Shown here: piece after piece, positions 63,273-64,000 of the stretch
Position numbering within the stretch: the stretch's first letter is position 1
Layout: the number at the start of each line of letters is the position of its first letter
Source of the DNA: Lachnospiraceae bacterium
Lineage (GTDB): Bacteria; Bacillota; Clostridia; Lachnospirales; Lachnospiraceae
Length of the DNA stretch: 64,000 nucleotides
Direction: 5' to 3'
NCBI GenBank assembly: GCA_030524635.1
Contig: JAUNGG010000003.1
Coordinates: forward strand, 62,001-126,000
Translations under genes and position numbers: made by a program
Notes under the pieces: model-generated
Told to the model about the DNA's origin: nothing
Database searches by the model: none
The model's input: the letters and a program-made list of their open reading frames with translations, nothing else

Positions 63273-64000
63273 AAATCGTAATCGTGGATGATGAGGTAAA
63301 CATTGTGGAGGGATTGAAAAAGACAATTCCTTGGAAGGAGCATGGCTGTCAGGTGGTGGGAACTGCTTATGACGGGATCGAGGCTATGGAGGTGGCCGAA
63401 CAGGCAGCGCCAGATATCTTGATTGCAGATATTACCATGCCTGGAATAGATGGTCTGGAGCTTGCGAAAAAGCTTAAGCCCAGATTTCCGGCCATGCAGG
63501 TTATCTATCTCACCTGCCATGATGATTTTGAGATTGCCCGCAGTGCATTTCGCACAGGGGCCTGTGATTATATCGTGAAAGAGACCATGACCAGAGAGGA
63601 GTTGTACCATTCAATCCAGAAGGCTCGGCAGGAGATCGAAAGCTACCGGGAAAATATGCTGAATAAAGCGGTGGTGTCTAATGAATTAAAAACACTGCCG
63701 TATGGGTTGGATTTTAGCAGGGGTGATTACACGATGGTGCTTCTTAGTATCCTGCCGGAACGGGAGGATGAACTTGAAGGGACGGCGCCTGACAGGCTGA
63801 AGCAGTTGGTCCTTCAGTGGCAGGACAGCTTTCTCTTCAGGCGGACCGACTATGAATCGATCATTATGCTGAAAAATGGCGGGAACGATCCGCGACAGCA
63901 TATTCAGGAGTTAGCCGGGGCAGTGGGACAGGAATTGGAGAAAACACGGATTTTGACTCATTTTTATGCCAGTGTGGAGATTTGTACGGAGGAGAATTTA
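63266..64000 (+). CDS. YesN-type response regulator, N-terminal part (truncated by window end)
   Basis: The frame opens at ATG 63266, inside the kinase's last codons, and runs 245 codons to the window edge without a stop. The receiver domain has MLKIVIVDDEVNIVEGLKKT, D55 in ILIADITMPGIDG and the conserved Lys in CDYIVKETMTREEL. The DNA-binding domain would lie outside the window. It pairs with the preceding kinase. Confidence 0.92.
   Translation, partial: MLKIVIVDDEVNIVEGLKKTIPWKEHGCQVVGTAYDGIEAMEVAEQAAPDILIADITMPGIDGLELAKKLKPRFPAMQVIYLTCHDDFEIARSAFRTGACDYIVKETMTREELYHSIQKARQEIESYRENMLNKAVVSNELKTLPYGLDFSRGDYTMVLLSILPEREDELEGTAPDRLKQLVLQWQDSFLFRRTDYESIIMLKNGGNDPRQHIQELAGAVGQELEKTRILTHFYASVEICTEENL

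Overview
The window looks like the chromosome of an anaerobic, spore-forming gut Clostridia member, most likely Lachnospiraceae (an Enterocloster- or Hungatella-like organism; this is inferred from gene content, not proven). The grounds are a glycyl-radical activase end, oxygen-independent B12 synthesis, a Cys-type sulfatase with its anaerobic radical-SAM maturase, an alpha/beta SASP-like spore protein, YesM/YesN two-component pairs, strong AGGAGG ribosome sites and roughly balanced base composition. No rRNA, tRNA, CRISPR array, integrase or complete insertion sequence was seen.

Layout. 1-3.7 kb: the end of a pyruvate formate-lyase activase, a large palindrome, and a one-polypeptide molybdenum hydroxylase. 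3.8-6.8 kb: a PadR/DUF1700/DUF4097/PspC envelope cassette, a 177-bp palindromic element and a SASP-like gene. 6.9-13.5 kb: cbiG-cbiD-cbiL-cbiF-cbiH-cbiJE. 13.5-18.1 kb: an accessory patch with PadR and MATE remnants, a small unknown protein, an Rpn-type nuclease, an RCC1-repeat lipoprotein, a decayed ORF, and a SEC-C methionine aminopeptidase on the other strand. 18.2-28.6 kb: the cobalamin genes resume (cbiT, cbiA, cobT), then a J-domain/TPR protein and an HscC-like Hsp70, then cobU and an RpiR regulator. 28.6-30.2 kb: a reverse-strand redox operon that includes a 50-residue CXXC protein. 30.5-34.0 kb: a beta-glucoside PTS and a 6-phospho-beta-glucosidase. 34.1-37.8 kb: upp (reverse), cbiB, cobS, a degenerate CobU paralogue and a TIGR01440 protein. 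38.1-43.4 kb: a ugp-type glycerol-3-phosphate ABC operon with a phosphodiesterase, preceded by Pho-box-like repeats. 43.5-44.6 kb: a DUF362 ferredoxin-like protein. 45.0-60.0 kb: a glycosaminoglycan-type locus. 60.2-64.0 kb: a PocR/AraC regulator, an Rpn tail fragment and a second YesM/YesN pair cut by the window end.

How it works together. The B12 genes cover most corrin-ring methylation steps, a,c-amidation and much of nucleotide-loop assembly. cbiC, cbiP, cobD and a chelatase are not here. The carbohydrate locus reads as an intracellular pathway. A solute-binding lipoprotein and two permeases import an oligosaccharide. A sulfatase activated by the local maturase removes sulfate, GH88 splits the unsaturated uronyl residue, and a sugar kinase plus nucleotidyltransferase probably salvage the released amino sugar. 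None of the enzymes carries a visible signal peptide. The least explained items are the chaperone pair inside the B12 operon, the TlpA/CXXC/4Fe-4S redox triad, two large palindromic elements, and a 27-28 nt hairpin family with compensated arm changes.
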